Assembly (NCBI GenBank): GCA_023213315.1 | Contig: JAKCPI010010572.1 | Coordinates: forward strand, 43,933-107,932 | DNA: 64,000 nt | Reading direction: 5' to 3' | DNA from: Euborellia annulipes | Lineage: Eukaryota > Arthropoda > Insecta > Dermaptera > Anisolabididae | In this document: one piece after another, positions 45,930 to 56,963 of the stretch | Layout of the letters: the number at the start of each line of letters is the position of its first letter | Position numbering within the stretch: position 1 is the first letter of the stretch | The notes under the pieces: generated by a model | What the model saw: only the letters and a program-made list of their open reading frames with translations | Databases searched by the model: none | What the model was told of the DNA's origin: nothing | Translations under genes and position numbers: made by a program

Positions 45930-46620
45930 ATTTTAAGCAGGTTTTTATTAAATATTAGGAGGGATTTAGATAATATTTAATAAAATCTGATGAAAATTTA
46001 GCGTCTTTTTTTCTGAGTAAACTAACTTAAGTAACAGCAATTAAACAAAATAAAAATAAAATATTAACAGGAGAGATTAATTTAGGCCGAAATGTCGATA
46101 TCGTTATTCAATAAAGCAAGATAAAAAATTTTTTCAAAAAAAAAAAAAGTTCCTATCAAAGAATAGTTTAATTTATTTCTCTATCAAATAATCATTTTTT
46201 ATTAAAAGAAGAATAAAAAAAAATAAAACAAATATATTTCTTTTAATAATAAAATGAGATGTGCTAGCAATATTAGGAAATAATTTTTTTTGTAAATAAA
46301 ACTAATAGAAATGAAGAATGAGAGCCCCTGCATTATATGCAACCATTGAGCCAAGGCTGTTAAAAGAGTATGCCTATCTAGAGAGTTGCAGGCGCACTCG
46401 CCAAGAACATATTCACACAACTTTCTCCTTAAGCATCGGCAAACGAAACGCTAAGCTGTTTAGTTGGAGGCCTGGCGCCAAGGAAAATTTATTAGTGATA
46501 ATCTGGAGGAGATTAGCAAACACGGAATAATTTTAGAAAAATAAAATAAGATTTTTAAGAAAATTCCAAAAATTAGTATGCGCGACTAGGTTATTATAAT
46601 TTTATCAATATCATACTAGG
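45930..46620. other. No gene recognised
   Basis: 46320-46520 is GC-richer and apparently single-copy, but no frame has splice support. Confidence 0.3.
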
Positions 46621-46623
46621 AAA

Positions 46624-46811
46624 AATTAATTAAAAACACTAGGTGGTATGTTTCAATATATTTATAGGTATAAATAATTTGACATCGAGTGTGTCATTTT
46701 TAGAAGTAATATTCATGACTTTCTATTACTTCTAAAGACGATACACTAAGTGTCGAATATTTATACCAATAAATATATTGAAACATATCATCTAGTATTT
46801 TTAATTAAATT
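46624..46811. mobile_element. Palindromic PLE-like element, family A
   Basis: Arms aaacactaggtggtatgttt...ataggtataaat and complement; central ctattacttct is inverted. Core degenerate (aagtgtcgaatatt). No clear target duplication. Confidence 0.5.
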
Positions 46812-46894
46812 TATTTTCACATACCAGTTGAAATTTAATTAGATATCAAAATATGTATAATTAAGATAGCAAATTTGTGAGATGTGTTTGTGGT

Positions 46895-47100
46895 TATGAT
46901 TGAGCAAAATTGCACCCACTGGAGTCGAACCAGAACCTCCACGCTTTTGAGGCAGGTGGAAGTCCAGGTTCGACTCCAGGGGGCGCAATTTCGCCCTATC
47001 ATAAGCACTAACACATATCGCAAATTTGCTACTTTAAACGATATATGAACAGTGTATTTGAGTGTTGGTTGAAAAAATTCCATCCTTTTCAAACAAAGCT
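46895..47100. repeat. Inverted pair of tRNA-like SINE heads (S3)
   Basis: Minus head 46912-46952 (actggagtcgaaccagaacc) followed by plus head 46955-46990 (gtccaggttcgactccaggg), then the family body to aaacaaagctcaatct. Confidence 0.65.
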
Positions 47101-47286
47101 CAATCTAGTTAATATTTTAATTAAATTTCCAAACGACTAGAAAACGAAATTAATAAAACAACGCTAATACCTGGGAAACTAACGAAAATGATACTTTCAA
47201 AAATTCAATATGTTTTTCAATTTAAAGTAAAAATAATATTTGGAGTCAGAGAGATATCAAGACGTTTGCAGTCAAATTTTCCGGCT

Positions 47287-47385
47287 CTGAAGATGGCCTA
47301 GACCTCAGGCCGAAACGTCAGCCATGAGGTGCGAAAATCTAAATTCTATCATCATTAAGCCTACAGTCACAGTTCTTCAACAGTA
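47287..47385 (+). repeat. PLE-like arm with hammerhead-like core
   Basis: CTGAAGA (47287-47293), stem GGCCT/AGGCC, GAAACGTC (47312-47319), then cctacagtcacagttc, which resembles the shared tail. Only one arm present. Confidence 0.55.
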
Positions 47386-47603
47386 AAAATAAAACAAAAA
47401 AATTGTACTCAGCAAAATATTTTTTTTTATATCAACAAAGAGCTTAATAAAAACACAATTCTCAGATATGTCTAAACAACAACCGAAACAGGCGAAAAAC
47501 CAAATCGAAATACAAAAATATTCCAAATCAAAACGATAAATATTTTAAAATAATTTCAAACTTGTTTAATAATAAATAGATTTTATGAATGTTTTTGACT
47601 CAC

Positions 47604-47726
47604 CATAGAGATGAAATAGAAATGCTCGAAGTCGTGCTCCTGTTGTTTGATTGCTGACAAATTTGTAGCGAGCTCTGCGTGCCGTCGAAGTGTCTCCTCG
47701 CCCTTCTGGCTGAGCCACGATAACAC
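47604..47726 (-). CDS. Internal coding exon, spectrin-repeat-like
   Basis: On the minus strand the exon is preceded by ctcttttgtctttgtag (polypyrimidine tract plus AG, 47727-47728) and followed by GTGAGT (47603-47598). It is exactly 123 nt, 41 codons, open in the frame VLSWLSQKGEETLRR...ATNLSAIKQQEHDFEHFYFISM. It is much GC-richer than its flanks and not repeated. The pattern W-L-x(3)-G-E-x(2)-L near the start and E-H-x-F-E near the end recalls spectrin-type helices as in TRIO/KALRN, MCF2L, PLEKHG4 or SESTD1-like proteins; the family is a guess from motif feel. Adjacent exons must lie beyond long introns; the 56.7-kb candidate 5' exon is on the same strand. Confidence 0.7.
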
Positions 47727-47821
47727 CTACAAAGACAAAAGAGAATTCGTGTTAAAAAACAAGTGAATAATATTAATTTTTAATTTTTCTATCAAAATTC
47801 GTTTTAAAAAAGTATTATTAA

Positions 47822-47935
47822 AAATCTGGCGTGACTTAACGCACAGCACACAACTTTCCAGTTCCTTCTGAGATCGAAGGTTATGTACTGTACTGTCACA
47901 ACTTATTTAGTTTCCCATAGCACCTTAGTTAACTT
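47822..47935 (+). repeat. Repeat X head fragment
   Basis: aatctggcgtgacttaacgc...cttctgagatcgaagg...gtcacaactt, a diverged head hairpin. Confidence 0.6.
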
Positions 47936-48729
47936 GACTACTTACATTTCATAAGTTAAAAGTAAAAAAGTCAATTGATTCAAAATTTTGAGTATTTTAA
48001 ATGTTGACTGCTTGAAATAATAAAATAAACTATGGTAATTATTCAAAATTTTAATCTCATAATTGGACATTTTATACACAATAGAGAATCCTAAATAAAT
48101 ACAAAATTTCATGAATTGGAAAAAAAAAAATTTGAATGCCTAAAAAGTTCCAAAGGGGACCCCCTTTTGAAACAAAATTAACATACAAATCTCTATAGGA
48201 AATTAACTTTAGGTCTATGGAAGGATAAGGCGGAAAGTGAATTTAAAACGAGTAGAAAGAGAGAGAAGATAATTTTGTAAGAGACAATTAAAGACAGAAA
48301 TAAAATATGTAAAAATTGTGTAAAAAGTTAAAAAGGGGGCCCCCTTTTGAATCGAAATTAACATTCATATCCCCATAGGGATTTAACATTGGCTCTATGG
48401 GAGGAAGAACTGAAAAAATGCATTTGAAAAATCTGAAATACTACATAAGTAAAGTGAACTTTAAATAATTTTTACGAAAAATTTTACTGATATACTTTGT
48501 AAAGAACATCTAAAAAATTGTTGATTTATGAATTTTAATCAAAATCGTTAGAGCCGATTTTGATAAATTCGAAAAAAAAAACTGAAAAAGTACTTCAATA
48601 AAGTATTAGTACTTTTTGGCCGATTTTGTTCAAAAGTTTATTTTCAAACCTCAGAGAGGTGCCTACTTTAAATATAAAATTTCAACCTTATTGCTCTTCC
48701 TTCATGCTTAAAATTGCCCAGACACAGAC

Positions 48730-50866
48730 CAGTGACGGCGCTACAGGGGGCTAGGGGGGCATGCGCCCCCGGCAAGGATCTTGCCCCCTGGATGCCCCCC
48801 CAATCAGCTCGAAAACCAAATAAAAAAATTTCTAAAATTATTCACTTTTCCTTAAAAAAAAATGTAATTTAAGTTTTAAGCTTTTTATTTCAATGTGAAA
48901 AAGAAAGATTATTTTTTAAATTCTTTATTTTAATAAATAAATTTAGTTACTCTCAAGTTTTTGTCAAGTAAATATCTTTCTTTTGTGCCATTATAATGTC
49001 ATCGAAAAGAAAAAAAAATATCCGATAACTTTACCAATCGGCCTTCGATGCCGAAAAAGACCTAAATTAAAAAAAAAAAAACTTTATTGAGCCCCAATCT
49101 AAAAAAAATTTTCTTCTTCGAGTACAAGTGTAAATCCACCAGCTATGAATATCTTTCAGAAAAATTTCTGGGCTTTCCTATTTCTCAGGAGATAGTGAGG
49201 AAGCCTGCCAACCAAAACTGAAAATATTTCCCTGTACGTGCTGGTGGTGTGATCAGGGCCGCAGACAGGGGGGGCTATATCCCCGGGGCCCTCCCCACCT
49301 TAAAATTCCAATTAAAAATAATTTTCATGGTTAAAATTTCAATTAAAAAAAACATTTTTTTGGAATTTTTTCCTCAGGGGGCCCGGGCCCTTTTAGCTCA
49401 AATCTTAAAATTTCAATTAAAAAAAAATATTTTCTTGCAATTTTTTCCTCAGGGGCCCCGGCCTTTTAACCTCATCAAGTTTGATCTTTTTCACGACTCA
49501 GGATAGCTAAAAACGCAGATTTCAGTGGCTTATTTTCAAAAAATTTTCCATACCCCCAGATTCCCCGGATTTGGCCTCGATAAATTATTGTAATTCTTTG
49601 TTTAGGAAATTTTGAAAAAATCATCATCATAACATTCCTTGAATAATTTTGAAAAAATTTTGAAATAACTTTATTTAAATAAATATTGGAAGCTATGTGC
49701 TGTTGGAAACTAAATATACGCCTATGTCGACTAGAGTCCGACCGAAACAAGATTTTCAGCCGAAACCGAATTTTGGCTTCAATTTTAGTTTCGACCGAAA
49801 TCGAAACTTGTTTTAAACTTTTTTTAAAATTTCCCATACAAAATTCATCTTTTTTTACTTTCTCTTACCTCTATATATATGTTAATATATATAGAGAGAG
49901 AAAGTATTGGTTTCATGTCAAAAATTCGATGTCGAGATTTTGATGGATCTTCACGTTTTGAGGTCCCCTGAATCCAAAAAGTGGTTTTCGCGACATGGTC
50001 TGTCTGTGTGTGTGTCTGTCTGTCTGTGAACAAAATATCTCAAGAACGGAAAGAGCTAGGAGGTTGAAATTTTATATTTAAGTTAGGCACCCCCCATGGG
50101 ACGTGACACGAAGCTTTTGAACAAAATCGACCAGAGTACTAGTACTTTACTGATTCACTTTTTCAGTTTTTTTCGATTTTCTCTAAATTTGCTCCAACGA
50201 TTTTTTTTAAAATTCAAAAATCAATTATTTTTTAGATTCTCTATAAAATGTATATTCTCATTTTGTGATTGAAATCTTCTGAAGACCACTTTACTCTTGA
50301 ACTCCATAGAAAAGATAGGAGAAATGGTTGCCATGGTAACAAAATATAAATATTTTGCCATACTTATAAATTGTACATCTTGAAAATCGAATGTACCTTA
50401 CTGTCGGAAACTAAATACATGTCGACACAAAAAATCTGGTGTGACAAGCACAGAACACAACTTTCGATTACCGAAGGTAAGAGAAAGTTGTGTGCTGTGC
50501 GCCAGTCACACCAGATTTTTTAGTAAAATTTCCAATTTTTGCTCTTGCGAAAAATCATTTGACCTTTTTTTTAAGTGCGAATTTCACTCGACGTTTTTTT
50601 TAGTATACGAGCATAATCTCTCTTTTTAAACTCAGGTTTCGGACAGGACGAAATTTCGGATGAAATTTGGCCGAGACTGGCCGAATCCGAAACTTCTGTC
50701 GGTTCCTAAGGTCACACAAAAAATCTGGTGCCACGAGTCACACCAGATTTTTTGTTTCTCTGTTGATGTAGCCTATATATTTATTGACTGCCCCCCCCCC
50801 CCCCCCCTGTTAATAAGTTTGCCCCACCCCTGCCCCCTCACTGAGAATAAGCTAGCGCCGTCACTG
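48730..50866. mobile_element. hAT-type element, 2.1 kb, perfect 8-bp TSD
   Basis: Ends CAGTGACGGCGCTA and TAGCGCCGTCACTG; acacagac at 48722-48729 and 50867-50874. It contains a SINE tail (48985-49080), a G-rich block (49255-49470), a foldback pair gtccgaccgaaac / gtcggttcc (about 49735-50705), and a full repeat X (49855-50522). No intact transposase. An ATGTCATCGAAAAGAAAA at 48990 recalls the start of some hAT proteins but is followed by a stop within 12 codons. Confidence 0.85.
49855..50522 (-). repeat. Repeat X, full-length, nested
   Basis: Both terminal hairpins (49857-49908, about 50432-50520) and an intact body, opposite in orientation to the X copy that hosts the enclosing hAT element. 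Confidence 0.85.
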
Positions 50867-50999
50867 ACACAGACAGACACACACATGTAATAAAAAATGT
50901 CACATTTGACATTCGCAATCTCGAAATCGAATTTTTGAAATGATCGCAATACTTTCTCACTATATATTACACATATAGGTAAGAGAAAGTAAAAATTAA

Positions 51000-51420
51000 C
51001 CCTCTATTGTAATTGGTATCTGTTATGACCCTTCTATGACATCTAAACGAGTTAGTGAATTCGCTTTAAATAAAAATTCTCATTTGCGTTTTTTCGGCTA
51101 ACGCCTTAAAGATGACTCCACTCTCTCTCTCTCTCTTTGAAATAAGGAAGCGGCGGCGTTCAGATGTAGATCAGAGCTGAATAGAAGTCTGTCTGTCTTG
51201 GTCAGAGAGATAAATTGAAATTTTAGAATAATAAAAGTGAAAAGATGACAATCTAAAGACGGAAAACGATTTAAATCATTTTGAAATTGAAAAAATTAGG
51301 TTAGACATGTGAGTTTGTGTGGGTAAATAAATAATCACAAGCGAAACTTATCGAGTTGAGTTTTTTTTTAGGAATTGTTTCCTCAAGAGATAAATAATAA
51401 TCCCAGGATTGGAAGAATAC
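51000..51420. other. No gene recognised
   Basis: CT microsatellite at about 51120-51138. No exon supported. Confidence 0.35.
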
Positions 51421-51423
51421 GAA

Positions 51424-51838
51424 AAAATCTGGAGTGATGTTCCACAGCGCACAAATTTCTCTTACTTTTGGTAATTGAAAGTTGTGTTCTGTGCTTGTCA
51501 CATATATATATTTAGTTTCCGGCAGTACGGTATATTAGAAATCAAGATGCAAAATTTAGATAGAAAAATAATTATATTGTTGAGAAGAAAGACAGAGGCA
51601 GCCAAAAAGGAAATAATCTGAATGTTTTAAAATTTTTCCAGAGAATTTCCAGGAGATGGCTAATTTAAATTTCAACCCCTTAGAGCTCTTGAGTTCTTGA
51701 AATACTTTGATCACAGATAGACAGATCATTATGTGGGATTCATTTTTTTGAACAACAAAACGTGTATTTCGATCAAAATTTCGACATAAAACCAATACTA
51801 CTCAAATTTCTCTATATATATCGGTGAGAGAAAGTAAA
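51424..51838 (+). repeat. Repeat X copy, internally deleted
   Basis: Head aatctggagtgatg...attgaaagttgtg, shortened body, terminal hairpin ending agagaaagta at 51836. Confidence 0.7.
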
Positions 51839-51867
51839 AATTAATAAAATTGATCTATGGAACATAT

Positions 51868-52055
51868 TTTTTTTATTATTTCATTTAAGTTCTTTTTCAG
51901 CAGCGAAGGCTATTTAGAACCCGTCTCTATTTAATTCACCTGGATTGGAAGCCAATCCAATTGAAATAAATTGTCGAATGAGACGGGATGCGAACCCTTG
52001 ACCCTTTGAATAAAAGGCCAGCACACTGCCCACTATGCCAATGCCCGAGGCATAT
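51868..52055 (-). mobile_element. tRNA-derived SINE, family S2, best copy
   Basis: Minus strand: A box TGGCATAGTGGG (52040-52029), B box GGTTCGCATCC (51996-51986), body aattggattggcttccaatc, then ...gccttcgctgctgaaaaaga and an A-rich end. The two boxes at tRNA-like spacing support a pol III promoter. Confidence 0.75.
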
Positions 52056-52131
52056 GTATATATTTTTTTATTTGTTTAAGGTCTTTTTCAGTAACTAAGG
52101 CCATTTACACCCCATCGCCATTTAAGGTGCG

Positions 52132-52516
52132 CGCCTCGAAAAGTCGTTAGAACCCGATTGACTACCGAGCTACTCGAGGCGGCAGGAGATGGTTTTTCCC
52201 ATAGGAATACAAGGGATTTATTCCATTTCATTTTAAAGATTCCAGCTAATTAAGGGTCAAAAATTAATTATTTTTTAACACAACAATTACTAATTTAATT
52301 ATCTATAAGATATAGAGCGAATTTTTTTAAAAATATCTTTTAGTTAATCAGTTAATCAAAAAAAAAAAAATATTTTTTCGAAAATCAAAAAAAGGGCTTC
52401 TTCAAGTTGTAAATATTTTAAATAGCTTTAATTTAAAAAAAAAAATTGAGGTCGATAGCTTCAAAATTGTGACCGCTGCAATCTCCCAAAATTAGAACCC
52501 CAAACGCGCACCTTAA
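52132..52516. mobile_element. TTAA-flanked MITE copy 3
   Basis: TTAA at 52132-52135 and 52513-52516; ends GGTGCGCGCCTCG and gcgcacc. It interrupts a SINE S2 tail fragment (52076-52131). Confidence 0.75.
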
Positions 52517-52519
52517 TTC

Positions 52520-53135
52520 TAACATTTTTAAATTTTATTCATTTATATTATGATTTCCTCTGTGATTATTTTTCATTTCCTTATTCAATTCAATAGGACG
52601 TTATTTAATTTATTTATATTTTTTACAATAGAATAAAAAAAAAAAAAATTAAAGTTTGGTTAAGCGGATAATAGTAAGAGACAGACACAATAAAAATCAA
52701 CTCATTAGAGGGCAGAGATCGCAATCGAAGCCCACCCGTCATTGTAAACACGGATAATCCAAATTGAAAGAGAGAAAGCTCTCTCTCTCTCTCTCTCTTA
52801 TGTCACGGCAGGGATGTCAATGGCCATGATGGAGAGAAATCCTTATTAAAAGGATATATAAATAAATAAATAAACCGACCTTATTTAACAATTGGGTTAA
52901 TAATTGCGAATTTTTTGCATTCCAAACGTGAAGGAAGTGAGTGGATTTTTTTTGTCACTGTCAGGAGATGGGATAATATAAATAAATAATCATTTATGCC
53001 TAAAGGCGGTATTTTTTTGTTTGTCTAAAATGGTAATACTAAAAAGTAATCTCTCTCGATCTCGCTAAATTAGAAAAAAAGCCTATTTAATTTTTAATTA
53101 TAATGGTTTGTGATTTATAAGTGAAATATAAATAA
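52520..53135. other. No gene recognised
   Basis: CT microsatellite at 52778-52798. No exon supported. Confidence 0.4.
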
Positions 53136-53139
53136 AATA

Positions 53140-53217
53140 AAATTTTGTTTCAAGTTATTTATTATTGTTTATAAATCACATATTCCGACACTAGTGGGTC
53201 ATCTTCATAAGTGATTT
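53140..53217 (-). repeat. Family-A PLE-like arm
   Basis: gtttcaagttatttatta...taaatcacat then, on the minus strand, TATGAAGATGACCC...GTGTCGGAATATGTG, a degenerate core. The second arm is missing. Confidence 0.45.
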
Positions 53218-53225
53218 CTCTCAAC

Positions 53226-53621
53226 CAGTGGCGGCGCGTCCACTAGGCAAACTAGGCGGCCGCCTAGGGCGGCAACCTGGAGAGGGCGGCAAAAAGGGAA
53301 AATAAAAAAAAATTTTGGTTCCGCAAGAGGCACCCGAAAAAAATTTCGGTCCCGGGGGCGGCAAAAATTGAGCGTCTCTAAAAAAAGGTAAATTATTTTC
53401 CCGGACGGGAAAAATTTTTGGTTCCGCGCAAGAGAAAATGTTTCGCGGGCGGCACACGGGAAAAAATTTTGGTTCCGCGAAAAAAAAAAATATCGCAGAA
53501 AAATTCTTGAGATCGGGGAAAATTTTGAGGGGGCGGCAAATTAAATTTTTAAAGTTTTTTTTGGGGGGGGGGGCAAAAAAATATCTTGCCTAGGGCGGCA
53601 GAATAGCTTGCGCCGGCCCTG
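53226..53621. mobile_element. hAT-type MITE with perfect 8-bp TSD
   Basis: Ends CAGTGGCGGCGCG and GCGCCGGCCCTG, with ctctcaac at 53218-53225 and 53622-53629. Interior repeats gggcggca and aaaaattttggttccgcg. Confidence 0.9.
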
Positions 53622-53730
53622 CTCTCAACCGAGTATATTTAGTTTGAACAAGAGATTAAAAAATATAGATTCGTCCAGAAGAAAGATTGAAACTGACAGA
53701 CGAGGAAGAGAAATAGTGAGAAGAATTACA

Positions 53731-53912
53731 GTAAGGCTAGGCGCACAGAATTGATTTTTAGTCGAGCGATAGTTTAGTCGATGCACATAAATGCATTAAA
53801 AAATCGAGTTTCGTGTGCGCACCTTCATTGAACTTAAGGCATTTTAAGTCCATCGACTAAACTATCGCTCGACTAAAAATCGATCGTGTGCGTCCAGCTT
53901 TGGACATAATTT
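53731..53912. repeat. Foldback hairpin
   Basis: taggcgcacagaattgattt...gtcgagcgatagtttagtcg and complement; an inner copy of gtgtgcgcacctt lies at 53814-53826. No target duplication identified. Confidence 0.7.
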
Positions 53913-54292
53913 ACTAAGGGCCGGTTGCATGACTTTTAGTCAACTAGCGAACTGATACGACCGATAGCAAATCATCGATATAGTAAACAAGAACAGGGTT
54001 AACCTTCGAGTTAAAAATAAATGAGTTTCCCTTATAAGTTATCTGAGATATAAGGAAATTTTGTAACATAAAAACAAAGTAATTTTTTAAAAATTATTAA
54101 AAAGTGAAATTCAAATTAATTACAATAAATATTTAAAATTAAAATAATTGTTTTAGCAAGAAGTTAGAAAGAAAAATGTCAATGTTTTGTTATAATCTAA
54201 GTGATTCCCAACCTGATATTAAGGGGAAAAAAAGAGTCAGAAAAAATAAAGTTTTGCTAAAAAAAAGGTCAAATGATTTACATGGATTTTTC

Positions 54293-54444
54293 CAGGGGCG
54301 ACAAAAATTTTCGTCCCCCTAAGGTAAAATGATTTTCCCACAAGGGAAAAAAATTTAGTTTCTTAAAAAAAAATTTTCCGCAGAAAAATTTTTGAGTTCA
54401 GCCCCCCCCCCCCTCCCGAAAAAAATTTTTATATACGCCCCTGA
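54293..54444. mobile_element. hAT MITE copy, chimeric flanks
   Basis: Starts CAGGGGCGACAAAA and ends tatatacgcccctg, as at 4553-4814 and 61082-61530, but flanks differ, so one end was probably lost or recombined. Confidence 0.6.
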
Positions 54445-54785
54445 GAGAGAAAGTATTGGATTCATGTCAAAAATTCGATGTCGAGATTTTTATGGATATA
54501 CACGTTTTGAGGTCCCCTAAATTTGGATTTTTGGAAAAGTTGTTTTCGCGACATGGTCTGTCTGTCAGAAATATATGTAGACAGAAAAAATCTGGTGTGA
54601 CTGGTCGCGGGTTCGGACCCCAGCCAGTCCGATGATTTTATTAAAGTCATTTGGATACCAAATATATTAATCAATAACGAATATCGTCAAAGGGTTATAT
54701 GGCCTGAGTTGCCGAAAAGACTGTGAATGTGTGTGTGAGTGTGAGTGTGAATGAGAAAAAAAGTGTGTTAAAAAAAAAAAAACAC
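54444..54785. repeat. Truncated repeat X (-) fused to SINE S1 (+)
   Basis: 54444-54600 is the minus-strand end of X joined to its head (internal deletion). At gactggtcgcgggttcgg it passes into an S1 SINE with B box, tatggcctgagttgccgaaa and an A-tail. Confidence 0.65.
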
Positions 54786-54789
54786 CAAA

Positions 54790-56180
54790 ATTATTAATAA
54801 ACAACGCTTTGTGTTCTTAATTTCCTCTTTAGTTATTTTGATTTTTTTTAATAAACTAGCCGCTCAGCCCGCCTTCAACGTGACAAAACTTAATACTTTC
54901 TAAAGGGCAAATTCTGAATTTTCTGGAATTTTTTTGCCCTTCCCCTTTTGGAAATATGGGAACCCAAAATTTCCATCGCCATAACCTCCTATCTAAGACT
55001 GCAACGGGAAATTGGTCAAACAAAGCGAAGACAGACGGACGGACATTCCGCTATTATATATAACGAACAATTTCCACCTTCCATCAACTTAATTTTCATT
55101 TATGAAAATACTAAACTTCTTGAGAAGTTTGTTTCCTAAACAGAACCGAAAATAAGAATTAATTTAAATAAATATAGAGAGATAGCGACAAATATACATA
55201 TAATAATAAAACGTTATATTAAATTTATTCTTTCCAAATGATTACTCATGCATTTTACGATGATGATGTTATTTTTTAACGAATCAATTCAAATATTCAA
55301 AAATACATTTTTATTCACTTATTATTATATTAATATTAAAATGAATTTTTTATAACTGTTAATTATTCAAGATTAAATCAAATAGATAAAAAAAATTTCC
55401 GTCTACTTTCAAAATATTGGATTAAAAATTTAAGAGTGCATTAGAGAAAAATTAATTTTTCCGATGATTATGCAAAAGTTAATAAATTGTTTAGTAAATT
55501 TTAGCTGAGGGAAAGAGAGATTATAATAAATGTAATGTAATATAAATAAATTAGAATGAAATTAAATATCAAGGACTTTCTATTTATATCACTTTCAGAA
55601 ATTACTATCACTAGTATTATATTTATTTTTGATCAAATTACTTTATTTGTTTCCAATTAACAGGTATTAGTAAGATTTCGATCAAGCAAAACAAAGAAGA
55701 CTTCGAACTTATTCGTGTCAAATTTCAGTTTTTAAAAGAAATTGATCTGACGTATAAAAAAAAACCAAGTATATTTTCCCTTCCTTTCCATTTTGTTTTA
55801 ATATGATCCTCTCGAAATGCTACAGCGATATATTAATAGAATAAAATGTTACAAACAAATATCGTCACTAGACTTCCATCAATTTCTCCTCAAGTCCCGC
55901 AAATATTTCTATCAATAGTACTACTCTAAACATTCCTCATCTCAGTGGAAGTAGAATATATTTAAATAACACAATGCCTGCCAAGAGATCCAATGAATAA
56001 AGACCCAAAGAATATAGAATTTGTTAAAAATTTTGATTAATACCGTATAAAGAGAGATGTCAAAAATTATTTTATTTTATTTTCTAAGCACTCTCGTTGT
56101 CTAACTTCTCGGCTTTATTCTCTAGGGGTGGCGGTTAATATTGAAACCTCTCTGTAAGGTTAACAATTTCTTACTTGCTC
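54790..56180. other. AT-rich, no gene recognised
   Basis: 54885-55065 ends gacggacggacattccgcta, like repeat Y. The rest is featureless AT-rich DNA. Confidence 0.4.
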
Positions 56181-56184
56181 TAAT

Positions 56185-56430
56185 CCAGAAGAGTAAGAAT
56201 AAGTAGAGCAAGAGAAAGTATTTTTTGAGGACATTATCAAAGAAAATAATAAAAAACGTATATATCCATCAAAATCGAATTTTTGACATGAAACCAATAC
56301 TTTCTCTCTTTATATATTAACATATATAGAGGTAAGAGAAAGTAAAAAGTATATAAATAAAGAAATAACCCCTAAATGGCCTATGTAGCCGAAAAGGGTT
56401 AAAAAAATTCTATATGGCCTCAGATGCCAA
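56185..56430 (+). repeat. Repeat X end plus SINE tail
   Basis: X terminal part with hairpin at 56297-56346, then aatggcctatgtagccgaaa and a second tatggcctcagatgcc, two copies of the SINE 3' domain. Confidence 0.6.
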
Positions 56431-56699
56431 TCAACCCTGTGCAAATAAATAAGGGGAAAAAAATAAGCGTTGTGAAATAAAAAAATTTTAAATAAATTTT
56501 TTGAATAATTATTTTAAATGATCTAATGAAATATATTTTTTTTTAACTCCTACCACCTCTTCACCCTCTGCTATTATTATTATTAATTTAATTTTTGAAA
56601 AGAGAAGAAAAATTTAATTAGAAAAAAATAATCATATTTTTTTTATCATTTTTCTTTTAAATAAAAAGAAAAAAGTAAAAAAAAAAGAATATTAATTAC

Positions 56700-56817
56700 C
56701 TTCAATCAGTGGAGGGTGGGTTGGGGTTGAGTTGCACTTATATATTCACTTTAAAATAAACAAATACTAATAAACACACACGAGAGAATAGAAAAGTCCG
56801 ACGTTCAACACTCAACT
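56700..56817 (-). other. Candidate noncoding first exon (5' UTR)
   Basis: On the minus strand TCAGTT (56819-56814) matches the arthropod initiator and lies next to a GAGA/CTCT-rich stretch (56817-56832). Downstream there are about 118 nt without any ATG, ending in a splice donor AAG|GTAATT (56699-56694). The sequence appears single-copy and includes aactcaaccccaacccaccc. Same strand as the exon at 47604-47726. Confidence 0.35.
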
Positions 56818-56963
56818 GAGAGAGAGAAGTCGATGCTTGTCTGCGCTCTCTTTAGAAAAAGATCAAAATAGTAATTCCCATTTTATAAAAGATAAAAAAA
56901 ATACTTTTTATTCTAATCTAAAGGTGAAAAAAGCAAATGTTGAAATATTCCTATTCATAAGCA

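Larger units (their letters stand above)
48430..50993 (+). repeat. Repeat X copy split by an hAT element
   Basis: Body 48430-48729 and end 50867-50993 (including terminal hairpin about 50950-50990) form one X copy once 48730-50866 is removed. Confidence 0.8.

Noticed and set aside
48990..49030. Start of an hAT transposase gene (ATGTCATCGAAAAGAAAA)
   Set aside because: A stop follows within about 12 codons and the adjacent sequence is a SINE tail; too little to call.
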